A stretch of 64,000 nucleotides of DNA, taken from Actinoplanes regularis (GTDB lineage Bacteria; Actinomycetota; Actinomycetes; Mycobacteriales; Micromonosporaceae). A program made the translations under genes and the position numbers. Shown one piece after another: positions 35,101-43,084 of the stretch. Positions within the stretch are counted from its first letter, which is position 1. Every line of letters starts with the position of its first letter. The notes under the pieces were generated by a model. The model worked only from the letters and a program-made list of their open reading frames with translations, did no database searches and was not told where the DNA came from. The stretch is taken from the NCBI RefSeq assembly GCF_900188005.1, contig NZ_FZNR01000005.1, positions 124,001 through 188,000 of the forward strand. The letters run 5' to 3'.

Positions 35101-35930
35101 GTGAACTGGCCATCCAGTTTCCCTCCACCCGGGTCGACTACCTTTCAGCGCAGCCGGGCACGACGTGGTCGGAGGCCGCGGTCGGTGGCGCGAACCTCGA
35201 ACTGGTCTCGATCGGCGAGACGCGGGCCTACCGGCCGGGCAGCCGGACCGCAGTGCGGTTCTTCGGTCCGGTGGTGCGGCCCGCCAACAACAGCTCGTTC
35301 TGGTCGTCCACCCGTCACGAGACCTGGACCGAGTTCAACGTGCAGCCGTGGGCGGACAGCGGGACCGGGCACGCCGGATTCATGCAGACCGGCGATACCT
35401 TGCACATGGCGATCTCCGAGAACGGCAAACTGGTCAGCGAGTCGGCCTGGGCATCCGGGTTCCTGGAGCAGAACCCGCCCGGCACCACCATCTACAAGCT
35501 CGACCTGCACGCCAGCCGGGACGCAGCCGTATACCGACTCTCGCCCGCCACACACACCGTGTGGGAGGTCGTCTCCCAGCCGGTCGCCCATCCCGACGAC
35601 GCCGACCTTCTGCCGGTGCTCCAGATGGACTACGGCATCGAGACCAACCTGGCCGGTGACGCCCGTGGCGGCCGTCAGCAGCTCAGGATCACCCCGACCC
35701 ACCTGCCCGGCGCGGTCGGCGCCGGAAAGATCGGCAAAGTGACGCTCGCCGTCTCGTTCGATGACGGCGACTCCTGGCAGACCGTGCCGGCGACCCCCTC
35801 CGGAACCGGGTGGCTCGCCACCTTCACGGCGCCCCGCAGCGGGTTCGTCTCGCTGTCGGCGACCGCCCGAGACACCGCCGGCAACACGATCCATCAGGAG
35901 ATCTCCCGCGCCTACGGCTTGCGTCCGTAG
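32196..35930 (+). CDS. Secreted subtilisin-like serine protease with PA domain
   Basis: 1244 aa extracellular S8 peptidase. Signal peptide about 1-38 ending AGPAAAG. A propeptide of about 160 residues follows. The catalytic triad is complete: Asp241 (VAVLDTGADTDHPDL), His273 (NGHGTHVAST) and Ser445 (SGTSMATPHVAG), with oxyanion Asn370 (ASGNNG). After the catalytic domain come beta-rich domains and a protease-associated-like segment (GRNVRGKAVVVPRTPDLTGS...AMLIVVNDAAG) near residues 825-890. The C-terminus is an Ig-like repeat (VTLAVSFDDGDSWQTVPATP). The length is typical of large actinobacterial subtilases. A hairpin terminator follows. Confidence 0.95.
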   Translation: MPSLILDQRRAYRVVPGAAAALTVLSMLVAPAGPAAAGPAGARPVASVTSVTLITGHRVRVTDLGGGRYTTDVQRPDGAIGGVHAQTIGRDLYVIPDEVLPYLAEKRVDRRLFNVTTLIRDGYDDGHSDSLPLIVGYTDQAAARGPVPDGTTKVRSLASVHGTAVRAAKRQTRRTWEAVTERSVGPIAAKSEPGLLSGGISTVWLDGKVHADLAESTAQIGAPAAWAAGLDGAGVPVAVLDTGADTDHPDLAGRISTAVSFVPGEGVEDQNGHGTHVASTVGGSGAASGGAERGVAPKADLLIGKVLSDSGEGADSGVIAGMEWAATHGARVISMSLGGGQPSDGTDPLSTAVNRLTEQTGALFVIASGNNGAEGAISAPGAADAALTVGAVDSANQPASFSSVGPRFGDYGLKPDIVAPGVEILAAKAGGNAQDGWYQSMSGTSMATPHVAGAAAILAQQHPRWRAAELKNALMSSAAEVAGSDAYQVGAGRVDVAAATAASVTATGSAYFGFVGWPHPDPAEADRSLTYTNTGDEAVTLDLEVSGEIAGGPYDTDPRADAGTPAPDMFTLSTNQVVVPAHGTASVTATAHPKTAADGRRYLGEVTASRGGQVRARTKLGLYSEEERHDLNITIRDRAGANAEGYLLLQKFGEVDPYVIPYGTSGRLELRLRPGTYSILTYLDVPGSHGPDSIGTALLGNPEIVLDRDRSVDLDARKAVEATATVPAKTADRMLYLDWYRSDGADSVLADQYLLPPWVDTMYALPTAKVTRGEFEFETRWRKTQPLLTVTAAGRPIDFLGQPGSLLYNGKTRLQAVYLATGDYSGRNVRGKAVVVPRTPDLTGSQRARAAVEAGAAMLIVVNDAAGKLNEWVGNDDGTRQPIPVLGVTARTGRTLSRTTSLMVTGSINSPFAYDLVDPHPGRIPASLAYRPRPKDLASVDMKFHGDTVRDGAEFRRDYRPYRRYSLGSELAIQFPSTRVDYLSAQPGTTWSEAAVGGANLELVSIGETRAYRPGSRTAVRFFGPVVRPANNSSFWSSTRHETWTEFNVQPWADSGTGHAGFMQTGDTLHMAISENGKLVSESAWASGFLEQNPPGTTIYKLDLHASRDAAVYRLSPATHTVWEVVSQPVAHPDDADLLPVLQMDYGIETNLAGDARGGRQQLRITPTHLPGAVGAGKIGKVTLAVSFDDGDSWQTVPATPSGTGWLATFTAPRSGFVSLSATARDTAGNTIHQEISRAYGLRP

Positions 35931-35944
35931 CCGCGTGGCGTGGC

Positions 35945-35975
35945 GGGCGGCCCCTGAGACCCTGCGGGGCCGCCC
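35945..35975 (+). terminator. Hairpin terminator of the subtilase gene
   Basis: GGGCGGCCCC (35945-35954) and GGGGCCGCCC (35966-35975) are perfect arms, followed by CTTCG. It lies 15 bases after the stop. Confidence 0.7.
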
Positions 35976-36054
35976 CTTCGCGTTTCGTCCTCACGAGGGG
36001 TGCAGCGTCGAAGCCATCCATCGGAGCTATCCTCACTCCCGGGGTGAGACGTCC

Positions 36055-37011
36055 ATGCTGGAACCGATCGGTCTCGACGCTGCCGAGGAGGACGTCTACC
36101 GGCAGTTGGTGGCCCGACGCTTGGCACGAGCCGAGGATCTGGCCGAGGCCACCGGCCGGTGCGCCGCCGAGATCGGCGATGTCCTGGCGTCCCTGATCGA
36201 ACGCGGACTGGCCTCCGGCGGCGACCCGGTCTTCGTGCCCGCCCCGCCGTCGGTCTCCCTCGGTGCGCTGCTCCGCCGGCGACAGGCCGACCTGCGCGAT
36301 GCGGAGTTCGCCGTCGCCGCGCTCGCCGAGGAATACCGCACGTCCGGGCTCCCTAACGACGTCATCGAGATCCTCACCGACATTCAGGCCGTACGCCGCC
36401 GGTTCTTCCAGATCCAGGAGGCCGCGCGCGACGAGGTGTGCTCGATGGTCGTACCCGATCTGCGGGTTGTTCCGCACCGCAAGAACACGGCGGAGGGCGC
36501 CGCGCTCCGCCGTGGCGTGCGATATCGCGCACTATTGGACCGGCGCGCGTTCTCCGGTCCGGACATGACCGACGACATACGCGCCAGCCTCGCCGCCGGC
36601 CAACAGATCCGAGTGGTCGACACCGTGCCGATCAAGATGATGATCGTGGACGGCGAAACGGCCCTGCTCCCGCTGTACGGCGACCGGCACGACTCCCCGG
36701 CATCCATTCTGATCCACCGCAGCGGCCTGCTGTCGGTGCTGATCTCCTACTTCGAGGCCGAGTGGGAACGCGGCTACCCGCTGCGCGCAGGCCCGTCCGA
36801 ACTCATCGAAACCCACCCGGACGACCTCGACGACCTGGATAGGCAGGTGCTCGCCCTGCTACTGTCCGGCCTGACCGACCAGGCGATCGCCGGTCAGCTG
36901 GGGCTGTCCGCGCGAACCCTGCACCGCCGGATCCGACAATTGATGGGCAAGGCTGGCGTGGACAGCCGGATCCAGCTGGGGTGGGTGGCCGCCCGCAAAC
37001 AGTGGGCGTGA
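36055..37011 (+). CDS. TrmB/LuxR-like transcriptional regulator
   Basis: 318 aa from ATG at 36055. N-terminal TrmB-like winged helix (LDAAEEDVYRQLVARRLARA, then VLASLIERGLAS), central domain with VPIKMMIVDGETALLPLYGD, a signature of the actinobacterial LuxR group with a PLD-like sensor fold, and C-terminal LuxR helix-turn-helix (DLDRQVLALLLSGLTDQAIA, RTLHRRIRQLMGKAG). Similar in plan to the 29057 gene. It follows the subtilase after a terminator and has its own leader; it may control the protease. Confidence 0.85.
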   Translation: MLEPIGLDAAEEDVYRQLVARRLARAEDLAEATGRCAAEIGDVLASLIERGLASGGDPVFVPAPPSVSLGALLRRRQADLRDAEFAVAALAEEYRTSGLPNDVIEILTDIQAVRRRFFQIQEAARDEVCSMVVPDLRVVPHRKNTAEGAALRRGVRYRALLDRRAFSGPDMTDDIRASLAAGQQIRVVDTVPIKMMIVDGETALLPLYGDRHDSPASILIHRSGLLSVLISYFEAEWERGYPLRAGPSELIETHPDDLDDLDRQVLALLLSGLTDQAIAGQLGLSARTLHRRIRQLMGKAGVDSRIQLGWVAARKQWA

Positions 37012-37591
37012 CGTGCTGCGAGAGGGCGGTTACGCATGATTAGGGCGGTTTCTTATCCCTATATATTCCCGCTAGGGTCAGGGTAAAGACGGCGCGAGGG
37101 CTGTCACGGTTGGGCTGGTAGGTCGCTCAGTTGAAGGTGGAGGATCACCTTCACCGGTGCGACGCTCTCCGTCCGTCTCCTCGTCGCGGACCGTACGTGG
37201 CAGGATCCGAACCGCATACCCGCAGTTCAGGGGCCAATCGTGACCCCACCGGCCGTACGCCGACGCACACCCTGACCGTTCAGCGGCCACCACCTGCCGT
37301 AGCGCCGCCGCGCTGATCTAATCCATCAAGCAACGGCGCCACGGCCCCGGTCACCTCGACCACCACTCGTCGATCATGAAGGCGAGTGCGGTGACCGCCT
37401 GTTGTCCGATTCTCCGCCACCGGTGGCGCACGCGCTTCACTCCCGGCACGCCTGCAACAACGAGGACCCCGCCGAGCAGTAACGAGGCCGCTCGCCATCC
37501 GCGACCGACGGCGCCCCGCCGACCGAGGCGCCATCGGCATGACGCACTGTCATAGCCGATGAGCGACCGTCATAGCGGAGCGGCCAGGGAG
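37012..37591. other. Intergenic stretch with repeat copy A
   Basis: 580 bases without a supported gene. It contains an AT-richer patch (37030-37080) with TATATT, a perfect 8-bp inverted repeat (TGAAGGTG/CACCTTCA, 37132-37153), and a copy of an imperfect repeat shared with 40612-40820. A minus-strand frame ending RRIGQQAVTALAFMIDEWW is protein-like but lacks a good start. Confidence 0.5.
37200..37420. repeat. Diverged intergenic repeat, copy A
   Basis: Shares ordered blocks with 40612-40820: GGATCCG, then ACCCGCAGnTCAGGGGCC, CGGCCGTACGCCG, GTAGCGCCGCC and CGCTGATCnAATCCATCA, in the same order and spacing apart from one short gap. Frames on the minus strand at the far end also resemble each other (QQAVTALAFM versus KQAVAALTVM). 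Perhaps remnants of a mobile element or duplicated gene end. Confidence 0.65.
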
Positions 37592-38074
37592 TCAGGCGTC
37601 GCGCAGGTAGAGCCGGAAACCCTCGGCTTCCGCCTCGAAGCCGAGTGAGCGGTAGAGGTCATGTGCACCGTCGCTCGCGTGCCTCTTGTGCGTCAGCAGT
37701 TGGACCTTGAAGCAGTCCTCGCGACGGGCGGCTTCGAGAGCGCGTCCGAGCATGAGTCTTGCTACTCCTCGCCGACGATGTTCGTACCGAACCACTACGG
37801 CCTCGATGAATGCCGTCGGATGGCAGTCGTAGGTGATGTTCGGCAGAATTGACAGGCACGCCGTGCCGACCGGTTGCCCGTCGAACTCAGCAAGGTAGAC
37901 CGTCACATCGGGACTGCGAGCGATCCGGCTCCACATCGCGATCTGCCGACTCGAGGGAGAGGTAGCAGGGGCAGGTAGTTCCATTGGCCGGCTGGATTGG
38001 TTGTCTGCCAGCACTGCAAGTACCGATGCGAGGTCGCCGTCGGTGGCAGGACGCACCGAGTACGCGCGAGTCAT
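37592..38074 (-). CDS. GNAT family N-acetyltransferase
   Basis: 160 aa. Acetyl-CoA-binding motif A: AFIEAVVVRYEHRRRGVARLML (the RRRGVA turn corresponds to R/QxxGxG/A). The FKVQLLTHKRHASDGAHDLYRSLGF end is typical of GNAT domains. Start ATG at 38074 follows the family (MTRAYSVRPATDGDLASVLA). Acceptor unknown. Monocistronic. Confidence 0.92.
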   Translation of the reverse strand: MTRAYSVRPATDGDLASVLAVLADNQSSRPMELPAPATSPSSRQIAMWSRIARSPDVTVYLAEFDGQPVGTACLSILPNITYDCHPTAFIEAVVVRYEHRRRGVARLMLGRALEAARREDCFKVQLLTHKRHASDGAHDLYRSLGFEAEAEGFRLYLRDA

Positions 38075-38550
38075 GCTTTCAGTATCCGTCGACCTGCCAC
38101 TCGTCGCGGAGAGGCCCAGGTCTGCCGCTGTCCGCGCGCTGGGTGCCGACGGCCAGATGGGATCATTCGCGACGGTGCAGGGATCATCCCAGCCGCGCCG
38201 ACGCCAGCTGTCCAGTTCGGACCAGTTCGTTGCGCCACGATCTGACCAGACTCCCTGCGCACCTGGAGGTCGATCAGCTCGTCACGGTAGCGGCACGCAC
38301 TTGTCCAAGGTCAATCACGGTGTTCGCGCCAGAGCCTCGTTCTTACGAACGAAATCAGTCCTGTGACAGCGCATCGTCCTCACTGAGATCGCGCTGACCT
38401 GGGGTGAGGAATATTGAGTGGCGAGCTGGTCGGCGGTCGCTGCCATTGGGTTTTTCTGGTTTTCGTGGATGGTTGGCGGCCGTCTCGGCCTTCCAGTTCG
38501 TGGTCGTGCCAGGGGTCGTGTGACCGAGTTTCCGTAGCGAGAATGCGGCT
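38075..38550. other. Intergenic stretch, no supported gene
   Basis: 476 bases between the divergent GNAT and nitronate monooxygenase genes. Base composition is less GC-skewed than neighbours, with short T runs near 38445-38465. No motif-bearing frame, terminator or RNA gene was seen. Confidence 0.5.
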
Positions 38551-39507
38551 ATGGCGTTGTCGACGGGCTTTACGAGGTTGTTCGGGGTGCGGCATCCGAT
38601 TGGGCTGGCGCCGATGGGTGGTTCGGCGGGGGGTGCGCTGGCCGCGGCGGTGTCTCGTGGTGGCGGGCTCGGGATGGTGGGTGGCGGGGACCGGGAGTGG
38701 TTGGATCGTGAGTTGCCGATCGTTGCCGCGGACGGCGACCGGCCGTGGGGTGTTGGCTTTCTGACCTGGGCGGTCACGTCTGCTGTTGTGGAGCATGCGC
38801 TGGAGTACGGCCCCAGCGCGGTGATGTTGTCGTTCGGTGACCCGGCGCCGTTCGTGAAGGTCATCCAGGAGGCCGGGGCGGCGCTGATCATCCAGGTGAC
38901 CGACCTGGAGGAGGCTCGGCAGGCGGTGGATCTGGGGGCTGATGTGATCGTGGCGCAAGGCACCGAGGCCGGTGGCCACGGTGCTCGGCGTGGGCGGTCC
39001 ACGTTGCCGTTCGTTCCGGTCGTGGTGGATCTGGCGGGGCCGGTGCCGGTGTTGGCGGCCGGTGGGATCGCTGACGGCCGGGGAGTAGCCGCGGTCCTGG
39101 CGCTGGGCGCTGCCGGGGCGCTGGTCGGTACTCGTTTCCAGGCCACGGTAGAGGCTTTGGTCGATCCCGCGGTCGTCAACGCGATTGTCGAGGGGCGGGG
39201 CGGGGACACCGAGCGCAGCGTGGTGCTGGATATCGTCCGCGGCTCCGCGTGGCCGGGGAAATACACCGCCCGGACTCTTGGTCATCCGTATCTTGACCGG
39301 TGGCGTGGCCGAGAGGATGAGTTGGTGGGTGATCCGCTGGCCAGGCGGGACTATCAGAACGATGTCGAGCGGGGCGTCATCCCGCCGCTACCGGTCTGGG
39401 CCGGCGAGGGCTTCGATCTGGTCGCCGACGTGCCCTCCGCGGCCGATCTGGTCGCCGACCTCGCTGCCCAGGCTGAGGTCGCCCTGGATCGGGCGGGACG
39501 GAGTTGA
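38551..39507 (+). CDS. Nitronate monooxygenase family protein
   Basis: 318 aa FMN-dependent TIM barrel. The start FGVRHPIGLAPMGGSAGGAL is the family N-terminus; IVAQGTEAGGHGARRG contains the catalytic His of class I nitronate monooxygenases; VPVLAAGGIADGRGVAAVLALG and ALVGTRFQAT bind FMN phosphate. Oxidises alkyl nitronates or acts as an enoyl reductase-like flavoenzyme. Codons ending in T or G are more frequent than in the neighbours, a mild sign of recent acquisition. No associated gene. Confidence 0.92.
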   Translation: MALSTGFTRLFGVRHPIGLAPMGGSAGGALAAAVSRGGGLGMVGGGDREWLDRELPIVAADGDRPWGVGFLTWAVTSAVVEHALEYGPSAVMLSFGDPAPFVKVIQEAGAALIIQVTDLEEARQAVDLGADVIVAQGTEAGGHGARRGRSTLPFVPVVVDLAGPVPVLAAGGIADGRGVAAVLALGAAGALVGTRFQATVEALVDPAVVNAIVEGRGGDTERSVVLDIVRGSAWPGKYTARTLGHPYLDRWRGREDELVGDPLARRDYQNDVERGVIPPLPVWAGEGFDLVADVPSAADLVADLAAQAEVALDRAGRS

Positions 39508-39717
39508 CCGCCGTCGGGACTTGAGGATCGTTGCGGCGAGGGCGACGGCATCGGGGTAGATCGCGGCGTGGGTGATGGGCCGTTAGTGGCTGTCTCGCAG
39601 CACGCTGGAATCTACGGTTCCCGATGCTTCTCGACGGTGGGGACCAGGGTCCACCGTCTGTGACGTTCCTCAGCATCGCTCAGACTGGTCACAGGGCCGC
39701 TGTCGTTCACTTCGACG

Positions 39718-40539
39718 GTGACGAATGACGTTCGGGGGCCGATCGGCGTGCCGTTCGGGTGGTGGCGACGGTGGCCGTCGTGGGTCGGCGCAAGCGCTGC
39801 CGAGCTGCCCGTGGCGCAGCAATGGTTCCGCTTCACCAACCCGGACGAGCGCACCATGCTCATCGAAGAGCCACACGCCCATGAGCTGCTCAGCGCGAAC
39901 GCCTGGCATCTGCGCGGCCGGGACCGCGACCTGCTCATCGACTGCGGGCTCGGCGTCACCGCGTTGACCCCGATGCTTCGCGAGCATTTCGATCGTGAAC
40001 CCGTGCTCGTTCTGACCCACGCGCACCTGGATCACATGGGCTCAGCGCACGAATTCACCGAGGTCTGGGCGCACCCGCTGGAGCAGGTCGGCAACCCGGC
40101 AGCAGGCTCGTTGCACGGCCCGATCCTGGCCGCCGAACTCGGCCTGAACGAGCCCCTGCCGCCATTGCTGCTCACCGCCCTCCCGCACGCCGGCTACCAA
40201 CCCGCGGCGTACCGGGTGCAGCCCGCGACAGTGACTCGGGCACTCACCGACGGCGACGTCGTAGACCTTGGCGACCGGACTCTCATCGTCCTGCACCTGC
40301 CCGGTCACAGTCCCGGCAGCATCGCCCTTTTCGACCCGGCCGACGGCACGCTGTTCAGTGGAGACGTCATCTACGACGGTGGCCTGCTGGACTCGCTGCC
40401 CGGCAGCGACCCCGAAGAGTACGCCCGATCGTTGCGTCGGCTGCGCGACCTGCCGGTACGCGTGATTCACGCCGGGCACGGACCCAGCTTCGACCGGGAC
40501 CGCTTGCATCGACTCATCGACAACTACCTCCAAGCCTGA
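39718..40539 (+). CDS. Metallo-beta-lactamase-fold hydrolase
   Basis: 273 aa from GTG at 39718; a later start is possible but would lose the conserved GWWRRWPSW region. MBL motif LTHAHLDHMGSAHEF provides HxHxDH, later metal ligands lie in LHLPGHSPGSIALF and FSGDVIYDG, and HAGHGPSF is the final His motif. The binuclear zinc site looks complete. Generic MBL hydrolase (thioester, lactone or similar). Stands between intergenic regions; no operon partner. Confidence 0.9.
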   Translation: MTNDVRGPIGVPFGWWRRWPSWVGASAAELPVAQQWFRFTNPDERTMLIEEPHAHELLSANAWHLRGRDRDLLIDCGLGVTALTPMLREHFDREPVLVLTHAHLDHMGSAHEFTEVWAHPLEQVGNPAAGSLHGPILAAELGLNEPLPPLLLTALPHAGYQPAAYRVQPATVTRALTDGDVVDLGDRTLIVLHLPGHSPGSIALFDPADGTLFSGDVIYDGGLLDSLPGSDPEEYARSLRRLRDLPVRVIHAGHGPSFDRDRLHRLIDNYLQA

Positions 40540-40962
40540 ACGCGGCGCCAAACCGCCGGGGCCTCGCGTTCCTTGCACTTTCCGACTACCAGGCAGGCGC
40601 CAAGGCCCTGCTCGGATCCGCCTGATCACCCGCAGCTCAGGGGCCGATCGTCACGGGTATCGGCCGTACGCCGCATGCCCTGGCCGGTTACCGCTCAGCC
40701 GCCGTAGCGCCGCCCCGCTGATCCAATCCATCATCAGCACCGGCGGTACGGCCGCGGTCGCCCGGCGACCGTTGTTGAAGCATGACAGTCAACGCCGCAA
40801 CCGCCTGCTTCCGGCTCTCGGCCGAACGACTGATCAGGGCTCCGTCGTTGACGCCACGCGGGTACGGTATGGGTGATTGTGGCATTCTTCACATAGAGCC
40901 CAAGGGGGGCCTCGGGTCGCGCGCGTGAACGGCTGAGGCTGCCGGTGCGTGGGGGTCCGGTC
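40540..40962. other. Intergenic stretch with repeat copy B
   Basis: 423 bases. Contains the second copy of the imperfect repeat (40612-40820) and the leader of the kinase gene. No intact gene seen on either strand. Confidence 0.5.
40612..40820. repeat. Diverged intergenic repeat, copy B
   Basis: Colinear with copy A at 37200-37420 in the same orientation, about 3.4 kb apart, with one block of about eight bases missing. The best block GTAGCGCCGCC plus the following 20 bases is nearly identical. Confidence 0.65.
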
Positions 40963-41494
40963 ATGTTCCACATATCAACGCGTTGGCGCCGCCTGCGACC
41001 CGCGCCCGCTCACGACGCGGAGCGCGGCTTGATGTTGTCGTCGACAACCGTGTTGATCGTGGCCGTGGCGGCCGTCACCGTGTCGGCGATCGCAGCCGTG
41101 GTGGTACCGGCAACGCAGCAGCTGTTTTTCAGCATGTTGGCGGTCGGACCGTGCCTGGCCGTAGGTTCCGCCAGGCCCCGCGCTGTTGCCGCCATCGGCG
41201 TTTGCATGATGGTGCTTGCCCTGTGGATCTCCACCCCCGACGTGCTGGCGCTCAATTCTCTTGAGATAAAGCGCCTGCTGCTTGCCGCCTGCATCACTGC
41301 GGTGTGCGTCGGTTTGGCGCGCAGCCGGCAGATCGCGGAGCAACAGGCGGTTAGAGGCCGGGCGAGACTGGCGGAGATCGTCCGGTCGTCACGCGATGCG
41401 ATCATCACCGCCTCCCTGGACGGCACCATAACCGGATGGAATCCAGCCGCGGAACGCATCTACGGCTACACGGCGCAGGAGGCGATCGGGGGCA
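40963..41494 (+). pseudogene. N-terminal part of a hybrid histidine kinase, out of frame with the rest
   Basis: From ATG at 40963 (MFHIST) the frame encodes three or four membrane segments (LIVAVAAVTVSAIAAVVV, LFFSMLAVGPCLAVG, AIGVCMMVLALWI), then a PAS domain start (IVRSSRDAIITASLDGTIT, GWNPAAERIYGYTAQEAIG). At the five-G run 41488-41492 the PAS domain continues in the +1-shifted frame as VSIFGVTADEV. Past this point the original frame turns into low-quality Arg/Gly-rich sequence. A one-base insertion in the G run, real or from sequencing, explains it; with four Gs the reading would be continuous. Confidence 0.75.
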
Positions 41495-42928
41495 GTGTCA
41501 ATATTCGGGGTCACGGCGGACGAAGTCTCCCGGACGGTGCGGCTAATTCGCCAGCATCGGATCGACGATTTCGAGACCGAGCGGAAACGCAAGGACGGCA
41601 GCCACGTGGCCGTGTCCGCCAGACTGGCGGGCCTGCACGGCAGCGACGGTGGCGTCTTCGAGGTCTGCATCACCCACCGGGACCTCACCGAGCAGCGGGC
41701 CATGGAGGCCCGCGAGCGGCTGTTGAGTGAACGGTCGGCCCAGGCCGAACGGCTGGAGAGCCTGGGCCGGCTCGCCGGTGGCGTGGCACACGACTTCAAC
41801 AATCTGCTCGCGATCATCCTCAACTACACCGACTTCGCCATCGAACAGGGCGCCGGCGTCGGCAGTGCGCAGGACGACCTCGCCCGGGTGCGCGCCGCCG
41901 CCGACCGCGCCCGGATGCTCTGCCGCCAACTGCTGATCTTCGCCAGGTGCGAACCGACCCAGGCCGAAGCGATAGACCTGAACCTGATTCTCGCCGACTC
42001 CCACGACCTGCTCGCCCCGATGCTCGGCGAGCACATCGAACTGATCGTGCGACAGGCACCGGAGCCCCTGATGGTCGAGGCCGATCGAATCAAATTGGAG
42101 CAGGTCATGCTCAACCTCATCATCAACGCACGCGACGCCATGCCGCAGGGCGGCACCGTCGTCGCGGAGGCGAGCAAGACCGAGGTCGACGAGGAACCGC
42201 CCGGCATCAACCCGGCAATACCACCCGGGCTCTACGTCCAGCTACTGATCCGAGACACCGGCACGGGCATACCCCCGGAGGTGGCCGCCCGCATCTTCGA
42301 GCCGTTCTTCACCACCAAGCCTCAGGACCGCGGTACGGGCCTGGGGCTGGCCACGGTCTACGGCATCGTCACCGAGGCCGGCGGTGGCATCGGCGTCGAA
42401 TCCGAACCAGGCGCGGGAACCACGTTCCGGCTGTTGTTCCCGGTCGCCGCCGAGCCCGCGACAGAGATCGACGCCCCGGCTCCGGTGCGCCCGCCCGTCG
42501 CGCACGGCCAGCATGTACTCGTCGTCGAGGACCAGGACGGCGTTCGGGACCTCGTCGTGCGCATCCTCAGGGAGAACGGCTACACCGTCACCGCAGTCGG
42601 CGACGGACCGAGCGCGCTCCAGGAAATCGAACACAAACGCTTCGACCTGCTGCTCAGCGGCGTCATCATGCCCAACATGTCCGGCCCGACCCTGGCCGAG
42701 CTCATCCAGCAGAGCCAACCCCGGCTACCCGTGCTCTTCATGTCCGGGTACACCGAAGGCGTGCTGGCCGCCGAGCATGGCATCGATCCCGACATCGAGC
42801 TGATTCAGAAGCCCTTCACCGCCGACGAGCTGCTCGACCAAATCCACCATCTGCTCACCGCTGCGGTCACACCCGACACCGACCGCCCACTGCCCGGGCA
42901 CGATGGCATCGGCATCCGTCGAGGCTAA
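41495..42928 (+). CDS. Hybrid histidine kinase core with degenerate receiver (frameshifted gene)
   Basis: Second half of the kinase. It contains the end of the PAS domain (ETERKRKDGSHVAV), the HisKA H-box GRLAGGVAHDFNNLLAIIL with the His, the HATPase N-box (MLNLIINARDAM), G1 (RDTGTGIPPEV) and G2 (GTGLGLATVYGI), then a receiver domain (VLVVEDQDGVRDLVV). The receiver reads DLLLSGVIMPNMSG where DLLLTDVVMPGMSG is expected: the phospho-acceptor Asp is Gly (codon GGC instead of GAC at about 42658-42660). The kinase part looks intact, but without its membrane half and with a dead receiver the gene appears to be decaying. An internal GTG at 41495 could start a soluble kinase. Confidence 0.85.
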   Translation: MSIFGVTADEVSRTVRLIRQHRIDDFETERKRKDGSHVAVSARLAGLHGSDGGVFEVCITHRDLTEQRAMEARERLLSERSAQAERLESLGRLAGGVAHDFNNLLAIILNYTDFAIEQGAGVGSAQDDLARVRAAADRARMLCRQLLIFARCEPTQAEAIDLNLILADSHDLLAPMLGEHIELIVRQAPEPLMVEADRIKLEQVMLNLIINARDAMPQGGTVVAEASKTEVDEEPPGINPAIPPGLYVQLLIRDTGTGIPPEVAARIFEPFFTTKPQDRGTGLGLATVYGIVTEAGGGIGVESEPGAGTTFRLLFPVAAEPATEIDAPAPVRPPVAHGQHVLVVEDQDGVRDLVVRILRENGYTVTAVGDGPSALQEIEHKRFDLLLSGVIMPNMSGPTLAELIQQSQPRLPVLFMSGYTEGVLAAEHGIDPDIELIQKPFTADELLDQIHHLLTAAVTPDTDRPLPGHDGIGIRRG

Positions 42929-42996
42929 GCGGGTGCGGGTGGTCGGCGCACATGGCGCGGGCTGTGCTCTTGATGCCGAACCAACAGCGAAGAACC

Positions 42997-43016
42997 GCCT
43001 GTCAGGTCTGGCAGGC
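42997..43016 (+). terminator. Hairpin after the kinase gene
   Basis: GCCTGTCAG and CTGGCAGGC form 9-bp arms with one G-U type mismatch and a two-base centre, 68 bases past the stop. Modest terminator candidate. Confidence 0.45.
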
Positions 43017-43033
43017 GATTCGAATGCGGCTTC

Positions 43034-43075
43034 TCGTGGGCGATACCGGGTCGAACCGGTGACCTCGCCGGTGTG
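43034..43075 (-). pseudogene. tRNA-Val 3'-half remnant (possible attachment-site scar)
   Basis: Read on the minus strand, 43075 to 43034 matches, from memory, the 3' half of actinobacterial tRNA-Val: CACACCG at the anticodon position, GAGGTCACCGGTTCGA (variable and T arm) and ATCGCCCAC (acceptor strand). The T loop is one base short and no 5' half precedes it, so it is not a functional tRNA. Integrative elements that use tRNA 3' ends leave such duplicates. It lies nine bases from the stop of the glutamine synthetase-like gene. Confidence 0.55.
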
Positions 43076-43084
43076 GCGTACGGG

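Noticed and set aside
43034..43075. Functional tRNA gene
   Set aside because: Only the 3' half is present and the T loop is one base short, so it is listed as a remnant.
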